Shown in pieces: positions 1 to 8,616 of a DNA stretch of 64,000 nt. Source of the stretch: Bacillota bacterium (GTDB lineage Bacteria > Sysuimicrobiota > Sysuimicrobiia > Sysuimicrobiales > Segetimicrobiaceae). The DNA lies in the NCBI GenBank assembly GCA_021324255.1, contig JAJPJL010000119.1, positions 1-64,000 of the forward strand, given 5' to 3'. The notes beneath the pieces are model-generated. The model was given only the letters and a program-made list of their open reading frames with translations. It did no database searches and was not told the DNA's origin. The position numbers were made by a program, and so were the translations under genes. Each line of letters begins with the position of its first letter. The stretch's first letter is position 1.

Positions 1-579
1 AACAACGGCGGCGGCAATAATGGCGGTGGTGACAAGGGTGGCGGGAACAACGGCGGCGGCAATAATGGCGGTGGTGACAAGGGTGGCGGGAACAACGGCG
101 GCGGCAACAACGGCGGCGGCAACAACGGCGGCGGCAATAACGGCGGTGGCAACAACGGTGGCGGGAATAACGGCGGCGGCAATAACGGCGGTGGCGGCAA
201 TAACGGGCACGGGGAGCACGGAAACAGCGGCAAGGGAGACGACAACAGCAACGGTCAGGGCGGAGAGAACAACAACGGCGGCGACCACGGCGGCAACAAG
301 GGCGGCGGCAATAGCGGTGGTGGCAACAACGGCGCTGGCAACAAGGGCGGCGGCAATAGCGGTGGTGACAAGGGTGGCGGGAACAACGGCGGCGGCAATA
401 GCGGTGGTGGCAACAACGGTGGTGGCAATAGCGGTAGTGGCAACAAGGGCGGCAACAACAACAACAACAACAACAACAGCAGCAACAACAACGGCGGCGG
501 CAATAGTGGCAAGGGCAACATTGGTGACGGCAACGGCGACGGCGGCAATGGCCACGATCAGGGGAACGGTGGGCACTAG
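1..579 (+). CDS. Gly/Asn-rich low-complexity protein, C-terminal part (5' end outside window)
   Basis: Frame 1 is open from the first base to a TAG at 577-579. It encodes an imperfect tandem repeat of GGGNN units, interrupted by DK, HGEH, NSGKGDD and an eight-residue Asn run near position 460. I chose this frame because differences between repeat units are mostly synonymous here (AAC/AAT, GGC/GGT). In the overlapping frame that reads as Ala/Thr/Val they change the amino acid. Glycine/asparagine repeats of this kind occur in extracellular or cell-surface bacterial proteins, but no domain, signal peptide or anchor is visible in the part seen. The start and any N-terminal domain lie to the left of the window. 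Function unknown. Confidence 0.6.
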   Translation, partial: NNGGGNNGGGDKGGGNNGGGNNGGGDKGGGNNGGGNNGGGNNGGGNNGGGNNGGGNNGGGNNGGGGNNGHGEHGNSGKGDDNSNGQGGENNNGGDHGGNKGGGNSGGGNNGAGNKGGGNSGGDKGGGNNGGGNSGGGNNGGGNSGSGNKGGNNNNNNNNSSNNNGGGNSGKGNIGDGNGDGGNGHDQGNGGH

Positions 580-656
580 GACGCGGTTGCTCGAATCAAG
601 AAGCGCCTGACGCAGACACTACACCATATACGCACACCACTCGCAGCTGAAATCGG

Positions 657-685
657 GAAGCGGCGGTGCACGCCACCGCCGCTTC
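657..685 (+). terminator. Perfect 12-bp hairpin after the Gly/Asn-repeat gene
   Basis: GAAGCGGCGGTG (657-668) pairs with CACCGCCGCTTC (674-685) around a 5-nt loop. Only a weak pyrimidine-rich tail (TCTAT) follows. It sits 78 nt after the repeat-gene stop and before the next promoter, so transcription termination is the likely role. Confidence 0.55.
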
Positions 686-751
686 TCTATCGGTTCGCCG
701 CGTCAACGCCGGCGGTGCGCGCCGCAAACGCCCAAAACGCCCACTGTCGCG

Positions 752-781
752 TTGACACCCGCGTCCATCGAGTGCTATCCT
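752..781 (+). promoter_or_regulatory. Sigma70/SigA-type promoter for the DUF1292 gene
   Basis: TTGACA at 752-757, an 18-nt spacer and TATCCT at 776-781, preceded by TG one base upstream (extended -10). This leaves a leader of about 115 nt before the GTG at 906. Apart from this promoter and the hairpin at 657-685, I see nothing in the 326 bases between 579 and 906. Confidence 0.65.
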
Positions 782-905
782 CTGTTTTGCATTTGTGATC
801 GCGCTGGTTGTGACAGAGACTGAAGATCGAATCGCCGCAGGTGACCGCGCACGATGGGCCGATAGGGACCGGTGGCGGGCATCGAGATGCAAGGAGGTTC
901 GTACG

Positions 906-1229
906 GTGCCTGAGAGCGCGGATGTGATTACCCTCCTTGATGAAGATGGAACGGAGCACGAGTTCAACATCGTGGATGTTCTCGACGTCGATGAACGGCG
1001 ATATGCGATCCTCCAGCCCATGGCGGATGGCGAAGAGTCGGACACCGCGGTCATCTTTCGCATGGAGGACGACGCGCTCGTGACGATCGAGGACGATGCC
1101 GAGTTCGAGCGGGTCCGGCAGGTCTTTGAGGACACGCACGCGGACGAGGAGTCGGCCGACGAAGCGGACGAGGAATTGTCCGAGGACGAGCGCGGATCCA
1201 CCGAAGGTCCGGGCTCCACGTCTCACTAG
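906..1229 (+). CDS. DUF1292 family acidic protein
   Basis: A 107-residue acidic protein of the DUF1292 (YrzB-like) type: VITLLDEDGTEHEFNIVD at the start, then a segment around RRYAILQPM. It has a very acidic Glu/Asp/Ser tail from about residue 80. The frame stays open further upstream (to 795), but the start is placed at GTG 906 because AAGGAGG at 891-897 is correctly spaced for it and the protein then begins where the family begins. These proteins are common in Firmicutes, usually near alaS/yrrK or efp-region genes, and have no known biochemical role. It lies 36 nt before the YqeG gene and probably shares its transcript. Confidence 0.75.
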   Translation: MPESADVITLLDEDGTEHEFNIVDVLDVDERRYAILQPMADGEESDTAVIFRMEDDALVTIEDDAEFERVRQVFEDTHADEESADEADEELSEDERGSTEGPGSTSH

Positions 1230-1265
1230 GACCGGGCGGCCGACTCCGAGGCGGAACGCGCGGCC

Positions 1266-1754
1266 GTGCACCGATGGCTCCGGCCCACGCTACGGACCGA
1301 CAGCATCTATGACATCGATGTCGAGGGGCTCGCGGCGCGCGGCATCCGCGGCGTGATCCTGGATCTCGATAACACGATTGTGCCGTGGGGCGCCCATGAG
1401 GCGCCCCAGATGCTTGTGGCGTGGATTCGCCGGGCGCGTGGCGCCGGACTCGCGCTGTGCATCGTGAGTAACAACGGCGGAGACCGGGTGGCCGCGCTCT
1501 CCGGCGTCCTCGGCGTGCCGGCGCTCACCGGCGCCATGAAGCCGCGTCGCCGCGCGTTGCGCCGGGCGCTCGCGCTCATGGGGACGACGGCCGACACCAC
1601 GGCGCTCATCGGCGATCAGCTGTTTACCGACGTGTTGGGGGGAAACCGGCTGGGTCTGCAGACCATTCTGGTCCGGCCCCAGAGCGCTCAGGAGTACCCG
1701 CTGACCCGCCTGGTGCGGATCGTGGAGCGGATCATGTTGCGCGGTGCGCAGTAG
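1266..1754 (+). CDS. yqeG: YqeG family HAD-IIIA phosphatase
   Basis: A 162-residue HAD-superfamily hydrolase. Motif I is LDLDNTIVPW near residue 35 (nucleophile Asp and general acid Asp), motif II is the Ser of IVSNN, and the C-terminal acidic motif is GDQLFTDVLGGN. Size and motifs match the YqeG/GEP4-like subfamily, whose yeast member dephosphorylates phosphatidylglycerophosphate; the bacterial substrate is uncertain. The start is GTG 1266, with a purine-rich stretch (GAGGCGGA) just upstream. It lies between DUF1292 and the M24 peptidase, a grouping also seen in Firmicutes. Confidence 0.8.
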   Translation: MHRWLRPTLRTDSIYDIDVEGLAARGIRGVILDLDNTIVPWGAHEAPQMLVAWIRRARGAGLALCIVSNNGGDRVAALSGVLGVPALTGAMKPRRRALRRALALMGTTADTTALIGDQLFTDVLGGNRLGLQTILVRPQSAQEYPLTRLVRIVERIMLRGAQ

Positions 1755-1819
1755 CGCGACGCCGAACTCGCGGCGACCCGGATGTGCCGTGCAGCGGCGC
1801 AAGCTCCGAGGAGGGAAGG

Positions 1820-2890
1820 ATGAAGGACCATATCGACCGAGCTCGCCGCTATCTCGGGACATCCGGCGTGGATGCCCTGTTGCTCTCGAAGGACGAAAAC
1901 CGGCGATACGTGACCGGGTTTAGCGGTTCCGCCGGCATCGGCGTGGTGACCCGGGACGCGGCGCTCCTGGTCGTCGACTTTCGCTACTATGAGCAGGCCG
2001 CCGAGCAGGCGCCGGGGTGCGAGATCGTCCGGGGCGCGACGGATCTTCCGGGCGCGCTCGCCGAAGCGGTACGGCCGCGTGAGCTGCGCCGGATCGGCTT
2101 CGAAGCGGAGTCCGTGCCGTACGCGCAGGCGGAGCGCCTGCGCGAGAAGCTGCGGCCGGCGGAGTTGGTGCCGCTTGCGGACGTGGACCGCCTGCGTTGG
2201 GTGAAGGACGAGGAGGAAGTCGCCGCGATCGAGCGGGCGGCCAAGATATCGGATGCCGGATTCGCCCACGTCCTCACCGTGCTGCGCCCCGGGATGACGG
2301 AGCGCGACGCGGCGGTGGAGTTCGAGGCGTTCATGCGCCGCGCGGGAGCGGAAAGGCTTTCGTTCGATCTCGTCTTCGCGAGCGGTCCGCGCTCCGCGCT
2401 CCCGCACGGGCGGGCGACCGGTCGCGTCCTGCAGGCCGGCGACCTAGTGACGGTGGACTTCGGACCCGTATGCGACGGGTATACGTCCGACTGTACGCGC
2501 ACGGTTGTGCTCGGACGCGCCGACGAACGGCAACGCGAGATCTACGCGGTCGTGTTGCGGGCGCAGCGCGGCGCGATCGAAGCCGTGCGTGCGGGGGCGT
2601 CGTCCCGGGCGGTCGACCAGGCCGGCCGTGAGATCATCGCCGCCGCCGGGTACGGTGAGGCGTTCGGGCACGGGCTCGGCCACGGGATCGGGCTCGAGAT
2701 CCACGAAGGGCCGGCGCTGTCGCCACGGATGGACGTGCCCTTGGAAGCCGGCATGGTGCTGACGATCGAACCCGGCGTGTACCTGCCGGGGTGGGGCGGC
2801 GTTCGGATCGAGGACGATGTCGTCGTGACCGCGGACGGCTGTCGTGTACTCACGCACGCGCCTAAGGAGCTCATCGAGCTGCCCGTTTGA
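1820..2890 (+). CDS. M24 family Xaa-Pro aminopeptidase/dipeptidase
   Basis: A 356-residue 'pita-bread' metallopeptidase that removes or cleaves residues before proline in the cytoplasm. The N-terminal creatinase-like domain (about 1-130) is followed by the catalytic domain. Visible dinuclear metal ligands are D213 and D224 (VDFGPVCDGYTSD), the His of GHGLGHGIGLEIHEG, and the Glu residues of TIEPGVYLPG and GVRIEDDVVV. The start is ATG 1820, just after GAGGAGGGA; an open extension to 1784 lacks a better site. It lies upstream of efp, as ypdF/yqhT-like peptidase genes do in Firmicutes. Confidence 0.9.
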   Translation: MKDHIDRARRYLGTSGVDALLLSKDENRRYVTGFSGSAGIGVVTRDAALLVVDFRYYEQAAEQAPGCEIVRGATDLPGALAEAVRPRELRRIGFEAESVPYAQAERLREKLRPAELVPLADVDRLRWVKDEEEVAAIERAAKISDAGFAHVLTVLRPGMTERDAAVEFEAFMRRAGAERLSFDLVFASGPRSALPHGRATGRVLQAGDLVTVDFGPVCDGYTSDCTRTVVLGRADERQREIYAVVLRAQRGAIEAVRAGASSRAVDQAGREIIAAAGYGEAFGHGLGHGIGLEIHEGPALSPRMDVPLEAGMVLTIEPGVYLPGWGGVRIEDDVVVTADGCRVLTHAPKELIELPV

Positions 2891-2951
2891 GCAGGTCCGC
2901 CCGTGGTGAGCGGCGGCGCGCGATCCGCCGCCGTCCGCCGCCGGCCGTTGG

Positions 2952-2981
2952 TTGACAACGGCGTCGGGCGGCCGGTACACT
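2952..2981 (+). promoter_or_regulatory. Sigma70/SigA-type promoter of efp
   Basis: TTGACA (2952-2957), an 18-nt spacer and TACACT (2976-2981). Transcription should start near 2988, only about 12 nt before the efp GTG, so the efp mRNA has a very short leader. Confidence 0.65.
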
Positions 2982-2999
2982 CCCGGTGGGTGATGCGGC

Positions 3000-3560
3000 G
3001 TGATCTCGAGCAATGATTTCCGTCCCGGCGTCCACGTGCTCCTCGACGGCGACCTGTACGCCATCATCGAGTCCCAGCACGTCAAGGTTGGCCGGGGGCC
3101 GGCCTACGTAAAGGCCAAGGTCCGCAACACCAAGACGGGCTCCACGACCGAGCGGACGTTCCGAGCGGGCGAGCGGGTGCCGCTCGTCTATCTGGAAAAG
3201 AAAACGATGCAGTACCTGTACACGACCGGCGACGAGTACATCGTCATGGACAAGACCACGTTCGAGCAAATGCCGCTCCCCCGCGCGTTGTTCGGTGATG
3301 CCGTCCGATTTCTGCGCGAGAACACCGATGTCACGGTGGTCTTTCACGAAGAGAAGCCGATCGGCGCAGAGCTGCCGAACTCCGTCGATCTGCGCATCGT
3401 GGAAACCGCACCGGGGATTCGCGGCGACACGGTGAGCGGTGCGACCAAGCCGGCGACCCTGGAGACCGGGGCCGTCGTGCAAATCCCGCTGTTCGTGGAA
3501 ACGGGCGAAGTCGTTCGCGTCGACACCCGCACGGGGTCCTACATCGAGCGCGTCCGCTGA
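3000..3560 (+). CDS. efp: Elongation factor P
   Basis: A 186-residue EF-P, full length for the family, with KOW-like domain I and two OB domains (the C-terminal signature is around GIRGDTVSGATKPATLETG). It binds between the ribosomal P and E sites and relieves stalling at polyproline stretches. GTG 3000 gives the N-terminus MISSNDFRPG, colinear with B. subtilis EF-P. The loop tip that is post-translationally modified in many bacteria reads VKVGRGPA, so the tip residue is Arg32 rather than Lys (see findings). It is transcribed from its own promoter at 2952-2981. Confidence 0.95.
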   Translation: MISSNDFRPGVHVLLDGDLYAIIESQHVKVGRGPAYVKAKVRNTKTGSTTERTFRAGERVPLVYLEKKTMQYLYTTGDEYIVMDKTTFEQMPLPRALFGDAVRFLRENTDVTVVFHEEKPIGAELPNSVDLRIVETAPGIRGDTVSGATKPATLETGAVVQIPLFVETGEVVRVDTRTGSYIERVR

Positions 3561-3639
3561 GCGCGCCGGGCGCCTTCGCGGCGTGGAGACCGAGCGGTCG
3601 GGCGCCCTCCGGGTGCCTCGCCATGCGCCCGCGCGAGCG

Positions 3640-3648
3640 TGTTATAAT
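3640..3648 (+). promoter_or_regulatory. Extended -10 promoter upstream of rpsO
   Basis: TGTTATAAT gives a perfect TATAAT at 3643-3648 with the extended-10 TG in place. No good -35 box is visible. The following leader of about 75 nt is GC-rich with pairing potential (GGCCGGCCGC against GCGGCC). S15 often binds such a leader to control its own synthesis, but I cannot confirm that structure here. Confidence 0.55.
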
Positions 3649-3732
3649 GAAGCTATCGTGCGGCGGGGACGACCGTAGCTCCGGCGGCGTCCCGGCCGGC
3701 CGCCACGAAGCGGCCGCGAGGAGGTGGACCAC

Positions 3733-4005
3733 GTGAGTACCGAAGGAGCGCAACCGGCGCAGCGTGTGGCAGGCGAATTTCGGAGGCATCCCACCGACAC
3801 CGGATCCCCCGAAGTCCAAATCGCCAGATTGACCGACCGGATTTCGCATCTGAGCGAACATCTCAAGGTGCATAAGAAAGACTTTCATTCCCGCCGCGGT
3901 CTGCTGCAGATGGTGGGGCAGCGCCGGCGTCTGTTGACGTACCTGAGCCGGCACGACACGGCGCGCTACCGGGCGCTCGTGGAACGGCTCGGCCTCCGTC
4001 GATAA
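3733..4005 (+). CDS. rpsO: 30S ribosomal protein S15
   Basis: A 90-residue S15 with the family core [35 protein letters not shown] and LLTYLSRHD. It binds 16S rRNA helices h20-h22 early in 30S assembly. GAGGAGGT at 3718-3725 places the start at GTG 3733 rather than the in-frame GTG at 3724. It lies 150 nt before pnp, the classical rpsO-pnp pairing. Confidence 0.97.
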   Translation: MSTEGAQPAQRVAGEFRRHPTDTGSPEVQIARLTDRISHLSEHLKVHKKDFHSRRGLLQMVGQRRRLLTYLSRHDTARYRALVERLGLRR

Positions 4006-4155
4006 TCGCGCAGCCCGCGGATGCGGCCGGCGTCGCCAGCGTGTCCGGCTGTGCGCGCCGCGGCTGGTTCGCGCAGGCGCATTGTGCCCGGCCCCGGGAG
4101 TGCCTGGAGCGCCGAGCCATGAGTATTGCCGGTGGATGAGGAGGACGGAACGCGA

Positions 4156-6393
4156 ATGAGCGCAGAGCCGCGAGTGGGACGGGTCGAGGTCGAGGTCGCC
4201 GGACGGCCGCTATCGATCGAGACGGGGGAACTTGCCAAACAGGCCAGCGGCGCGGTCGTCGTCCGCAGCGGGGACAGCATGGTCTTGGTCACGGGGACGA
4301 TGTCAACGAGCCCGCGCGAAGGGATCGACTTCTTTCCGCTGACCTGCGACTACGAAGAAAAGATGTTCGCCGCCGGGAAGATCCCCGGCGGTTTCTTCAA
4401 ACGCGAGGGGCGGCCCGGCGAGCGCGCCGTCTTGACGTCCCGGCTGATCGACCGGCCGCTCCGGCCGCTGTTTCCCAAGGGGTTCCGCAACGACGTGCAG
4501 GTGATCGCGACGGTGCTCAGCACCGATCAGGAGAACGCGACCGACGTGCTCGCCGTGACCGGCGCGGGGGCGGCGCTCGCGATCTCGCCGATCCCCTGGG
4601 ACGGTCCGGTCGCGGCGGTGCGGATCGGGCTCGTCGACGGCCGGCTCATCGTTAACCCGTCGCAGCAGCTCATTGACCAGAAGGCCACGGCCCTGGACCT
4701 CGTGGTGGCTGGGACCCGCGATGCGATCACGATGGTCGAGGCCGGGGCGCGAGAGGTCCGCGAAGAGGTGCTGCTCGAGGCGTTGGATCTGGCGCACGCC
4801 GAGATCCGACGCATCACGGAGGCCATCGCCGAGCTGGTCCGGCAGGCCGGCCGTCCCAAGATCACACCGGTGCTCGCGGTGCCGCCGGCGGAGCTCACCG
4901 CGGCGGTGCGGGAGGCGGCCGGACCCCGCCTGGCGACCGCGTTGCGCACCCCCGACAAGCTGGCGAGGGAGAGCGCGCTCGCGGACGTCGCGAGCGCGGT
5001 CCAGGACGAGCTCACCGAACGGTTCCCGGGCCAGGCCCGGGCCATCGGCGACTGCGTCGATTCACTGACGAAGACCGAGGTCCGGCGCATGATCCTCGAC
5101 GACGGGGTCCGGACCGACGGACGGAGTCCGACGCAGATCCGGCCGCTCAGCGCCCGCGTCGGGCTCCTGCCGCGGGTGCACGGTTCGGGGCTGTTCGTCC
5201 GAGGCCAAACGCAGGTCCTGACGACGTGTACGCTCGGCACCGGCGAGGACGAGCAGATCATCGATGATCTCAGCCTGCGCGACCGGAAGCGGTACCTCCA
5301 CCACTACGATTTCCCTCCCTACAGCGTCGGCGAGACGCGGCCGCTGCGCTCGCCGGGGCGGCGCGACATCGGCCACGGCGCGCTTGCCGAGCGCGCGCTC
5401 GAGCCGATGATTCCACCCGAGGAGACGTTCCCGTACACGCTCCGGCTCGTGTCGCTGGTCCTCGAGAGCAACGGGTCCACGTCGATGGCGTCGGTGTGCG
5501 GGAGCACGCTGGCGCTCATGGACGCGGGGGTGCCCATCGCGAAGCCGGTCGGCGGGATCGCCATGGGGCTGATCACCGGCGGCGACGGGGACGGCCGCGC
5601 GGCGGTCCTCACCGACATCCAGGGGATCGAAGATGCGATGGGGGACATGGATTTCAAGGTGGCCGGGACGCGGGACGGCGTCACGGCCCTGCAGATGGAC
5701 ATCAAGATCAAGGGGCTCTCGCGGGCGCTCTTCGAGCGGGCCCTGGCCCAGGCGCGCGACGCGCGCATGACGATCATCGACCTGATCGAGCGCACGATCC
5801 CGGCGCCGCGTCCCCAGATGTCTCCCTATGCGCCGCGGATCTACACGATCTACATCAACCCCGACCGCATCCGCGAGGTCATCGGTCCGGGCGGCAAGAT
5901 CATCAACAAGATCACCGCGGAGACGGGCGTCAAGATCGACATCGAACAAGACGGCCGCGTGCTGATCGCCTCCGCGAATGCCGAGGCCGCCGCGCAGGCG
6001 CAGCGCATGATCGAAGACATCGTCAAGGAGGCCAAGCCGGGCGAAGTGTACAAGGGCAAAGTCACCCGGCTGATGAACTTTGGAGCGTTCGTGGAAATTT
6101 TCCCCGGCAAAGAGGGGCTCGTCCACATCTCGGAGCTGTCCAATCATCGGGTCGGCCGGGTGGAGGACGTGGTCAAGGTCGGGGACGAGATCGAGGTGAG
6201 GGTCAAGGAGATCGACAACCTGGGGCGTGTCAACCTGACGCGGCGCGGGTTGATCCCCGACGGCGAGCCTGCCCCTGGGGGCGAGGCGGCGCCGCCGGCG
6301 GACGCGCCCACGGGGACGGCGCGGCCGGGGCGGTACGACCGCGGTCCGCGAGGCGAGCGCGGCCACCGGCCGCATCGAAAGCCGCGATCGTAA
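4156..6393 (+). CDS. pnp: Polyribonucleotide nucleotidyltransferase (PNPase)
   Basis: A 745-residue phosphorolytic 3'-5' exoribonuclease. Two RNase PH domains flank an all-helical linker, followed by a KH domain ([12 protein letters not shown]) and an S1 domain ([20 protein letters not shown]). The second PH domain carries the catalytic [10 protein letters not shown]. The C-terminus ends in a Gly/Pro/Arg-rich tail. The start is ATG 4156, with AGGAGG at 4139-4144; an open TTG extension to 4126 would overlap this Shine-Dalgarno. It lies downstream of rpsO and ends at an intrinsic terminator (6420-6443). Confidence 0.97.
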   Translation: MSAEPRVGRVEVEVAGRPLSIETGELAKQASGAVVVRSGDSMVLVTGTMSTSPREGIDFFPLTCDYEEKMFAAGKIPGGFFKREGRPGERAVLTSRLIDRPLRPLFPKGFRNDVQVIATVLSTDQENATDVLAVTGAGAALAISPIPWDGPVAAVRIGLVDGRLIVNPSQQLIDQKATALDLVVAGTRDAITMVEAGAREVREEVLLEALDLAHAEIRRITEAIAELVRQAGRPKITPVLAVPPAELTAAVREAAGPRLATALRTPDKLARESALADVASAVQDELTERFPGQARAIGDCVDSLTKTEVRRMILDDGVRTDGRSPTQIRPLSARVGLLPRVHGSGLFVRGQTQVLTTCTLGTGEDEQIIDDLSLRDRKRYLHHYDFPPYSVGETRPLRSPGRRDIGHGALAERALEPMIPPEETFPYTLRLVSLVLESNGSTSMASVCGSTLALMDAGVPIAKPVGGIAMGLITGGDGDGRAAVLTDIQGIEDAMGDMDFKVAGTRDGVTALQMDIKIKGLSRALFERALAQARDARMTIIDLIERTIPAPRPQMSPYAPRIYTIYINPDRIREVIGPGGKIINKITAETGVKIDIEQDGRVLIASANAEAAAQAQRMIEDIVKEAKPGEVYKGKVTRLMNFGAFVEIFPGKEGLVHISELSNHRVGRVEDVVKVGDEIEVRVKEIDNLGRVNLTRRGLIPDGEPAPGGEAAPPADAPTGTARPGRYDRGPRGERGHRPHRKPRS

Positions 6394-6419
6394 CACGGGC
6401 GCCGGCTCTTGCGTGAGAG

Positions 6420-6443
6420 AAGCCTCCGCGAGGGGGCTTTTCG
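6420..6443 (+). terminator. Intrinsic terminator after pnp
   Basis: AAGCCTCC (6420-6427), GCGA tetraloop, GGGGGCTT (6432-6439; one G-U pair), then TTCGATT. It separates rpsO-pnp from the M16 peptidase gene. Confidence 0.7.
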
Positions 6444-6513
6444 ATTATCGCGCGGACGCGGGTGGCGGCGAGCCGGCTCGACGGGCGACGATCCCGGAGG
6501 TACACGGCCAGCG

Positions 6514-7809
6514 ATGGCAGTTGATCAGGCGACGTATCGGCGGACGGTGCTACCAAGCGGGCTGGTTGTGCTGACCGAGCCCATGGACAACGTGCGCACC
6601 GCCTCGCTCGGCGTCTGGTTCGACGTCGGCTCGCGCTACGAGGATCTCCCGCACCTCGGCATGTGCCATTTCATCGAGCACGCCTTGTTCAAGGGGACGC
6701 GTTCCCGGTCGGCCCTCGCGATCGCGCAGGCGATGGACGCGATCGGCGGGCACCTGAATGCGTTCACGGACAAGGAGCATACCTGCTACTACGTGCGCGT
6801 GCTGAGCGACCACCTGGACGAGGCGATGGCGGTCCTCTCCGATATGCTGCTGGACCCCGCGTGGGATCCGGACGCGCTCGAACGGGAGCGGCAGGTGATC
6901 CTGGAAGAGATCCGCATGTACGAGGACGCGCCCGACGACCTCGTGCACGACGTGTTCGCCGCGTCGCTGTGGCCGGATCATCCGCTGGGTCGGCCGGTCG
7001 CGGGCGTGCGGGAGACGGTGCAGGCCATCGGCCGGACCGAATTGATGCGGTTCATGGACGTCCACTCCCGGCCGGACGCGGCCATCGTCGCCGCGGCGGG
7101 GCGCCTCGAACACGACGCGGTCGTGGCGCTCGTGGAACGCTGGTTTGGCGGGTGGACGGGGCATCGGGCGCCGGTGGACCTGTCCGCGCCGCGCCCCCGC
7201 ACCGGCATCGCGCTCCGGCACAAGGACATCGAGCAGGTGCACCTGTGCGTCGGCGTGCCGGGCTACCCGGAAGCCCACGACGACCGGTACGCCCTCGCCG
7301 TGCTGGATACGGTGCTCGGCGGCGGGATGAGCGGGCGTTTGTTCCACGAAATCCGCGAGGAGCGGGGGCTCGCCTACGCCGTGTCCACCTATCACGCCGC
7401 GTACCGGGACGTGGGGGCGTTCGTCGTGTATTGTGGGACGAGCCCCGCGGCCGCGTGCCAGGTCGTGCGGCTGGTCCTCCACAACCTGGCCTGGGCCCGG
7501 GACGGCATCACGGCCGAAGTCCTCGCGCGGGCGAAGGAGTCGTTGAAGGGCAGCCTCATGCTCGATCTCGAGACGCCCGGCAGCCGGATGAGCAAGCTCG
7601 CCAGGTCGGAGCAGTACTTCGGGCGGCAGTTCACGCTGGATGAGATCGTCGCCGAGGTCGAGGCGGTGAGCGCGGACGACGTGCATCGCGTCGCGGCCGA
7701 GTTGTTCGTGCCGGGGCGCGCGTCGCTCGCCGCGATCGGCCCGTTTGAAGACCACGCGGGTCTGGCCGACGCACTGCGGGCGGAGGTGGAGCGTCATGAG
7801 CGTGCATAG
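6514..7809 (+). CDS. M16 family zinc peptidase (YmxG/MlpA-like)
   Basis: A 431-residue insulinase-type peptidase. The inverted zinc motif is H52-F-I-E55-H56 (HFIEHALFKGT), with a downstream Glu-containing helix (EEIRMYEDAPDDLVHD). The C-terminal half has the usual GGGMSGRLFHEIREERGLAY. This is the single-domain-pair form that follows pnp in many Firmicutes (ymxG); its natural substrate is not known. ATG 6514 has GGAGG at 6496-6500; the longer open frame from 6409 would run through the pnp terminator. Its 3' end overlaps dapB by 14 nt, suggesting translational coupling. Confidence 0.9.
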   Translation: MAVDQATYRRTVLPSGLVVLTEPMDNVRTASLGVWFDVGSRYEDLPHLGMCHFIEHALFKGTRSRSALAIAQAMDAIGGHLNAFTDKEHTCYYVRVLSDHLDEAMAVLSDMLLDPAWDPDALERERQVILEEIRMYEDAPDDLVHDVFAASLWPDHPLGRPVAGVRETVQAIGRTELMRFMDVHSRPDAAIVAAAGRLEHDAVVALVERWFGGWTGHRAPVDLSAPRPRTGIALRHKDIEQVHLCVGVPGYPEAHDDRYALAVLDTVLGGGMSGRLFHEIREERGLAYAVSTYHAAYRDVGAFVVYCGTSPAAACQVVRLVLHNLAWARDGITAEVLARAKESLKGSLMLDLETPGSRMSKLARSEQYFGRQFTLDEIVAEVEAVSADDVHRVAAELFVPGRASLAAIGPFEDHAGLADALRAEVERHERA

Positions 7810-8602
7810 GGTCGCGGTGGCAGGAGCCGCCGGCCGCATGGGGCGGGCGGCGATCCGGGCGATCGCGCGCCGCGACGACATGCTGCTGGTCGGGGCGCTC
7901 GGCCGAGCGGCGTCCGTCGGCCAGGACGCCGGCGTCGTCGCCGGCGCGGGCACGCTGGGCGTGCCGATCGTAGCCGATCTCGCGGAACTGTTTCTCGAGG
8001 GACGGCCGACCGTGCTCGTCGACCTGAGCCGTGGAGAACCCGCGGTGGAGCATGCCGAAGCGGCGCTCGATCACCGCGTGCCGGCGGTGATCGGCGCGAC
8101 GGGCCTGCCCGCGGCGGGGGTGGAACGGCTGCGCGAGCGGTGCCGCGCCGAGCGTGTGGGCGTGCTCCTCGCGCCGAATTTTGCCCTGGGCGCGGTCCTG
8201 ATGATGGAGTTTGCCCGGCAGGCCGCCCGGTTCTTCCCGCACGTGGAGATCACCGAGCTGCACCATGATCGCAAGCGGGACGCGCCGTCCGGCACGGCGG
8301 CGCGGACGGCGCACCTCATCGCGGCCGCCCGCGCGGAGACGCCCCCGCCGGCGGTGACCGAGACGGAGCTCGTGGCCGGCGTCCGGGGCGGCCTGGTGGC
8401 GGGCGTCCGCGTGCACAGCGTGCGGCTCCCGGGCCTCATGGCGCATCAAGAGGTGCTCTTTGGGGGGCCAGGGGAGACGCTCCGGCTGCGCCACGATTCG
8501 TTGAGCGAGGAGTCGTTTATGCCCGGCCTGATGCTTGCGATCGAGCGCGTGGGGACGGTGTCGGACCTCGTGGAAGGCCTGGAGCGCGTGCTGGAGCTGT
8601 AG
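7796..8602 (+). CDS. dapB: 4-hydroxy-tetrahydrodipicolinate reductase
   Basis: A 268-residue NAD(P)H-dependent reductase for the second step after DapA in lysine/diaminopimelate synthesis. The Rossmann motif is GAAGRMGRAA at the N-terminus. The family signature ELHHDRKRDAPSGTA carries the catalytic His pair and Lys. The start is ATG 7796, inside the end of the M16 gene, with CGGAGGTGG just upstream. It is followed at 14 nt by asd and then dapA, so the three form one diaminopimelate operon. Confidence 0.95.
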   Translation: MSVHRVAVAGAAGRMGRAAIRAIARRDDMLLVGALGRAASVGQDAGVVAGAGTLGVPIVADLAELFLEGRPTVLVDLSRGEPAVEHAEAALDHRVPAVIGATGLPAAGVERLRERCRAERVGVLLAPNFALGAVLMMEFARQAARFFPHVEITELHHDRKRDAPSGTAARTAHLIAAARAETPPPAVTETELVAGVRGGLVAGVRVHSVRLPGLMAHQEVLFGGPGETLRLRHDSLSEESFMPGLMLAIERVGTVSDLVEGLERVLEL

Positions 8603-8616
8603 AGGGGGGGTGCATC

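Noticed and set aside
255-548. Minus-strand Pro/Leu-rich frame over the same repeat
   Set aside because: Antisense shadow of a repetitive sequence; no ribosome-binding site or known family.
20-610. 196-codon plus-strand frame rich in Ala, Thr and Val across the repeat
   Set aside because: Differences between repeat units change amino acids in this frame but are mostly silent in frame 1, so it is a shadow of the Gly/Asn-repeat gene.
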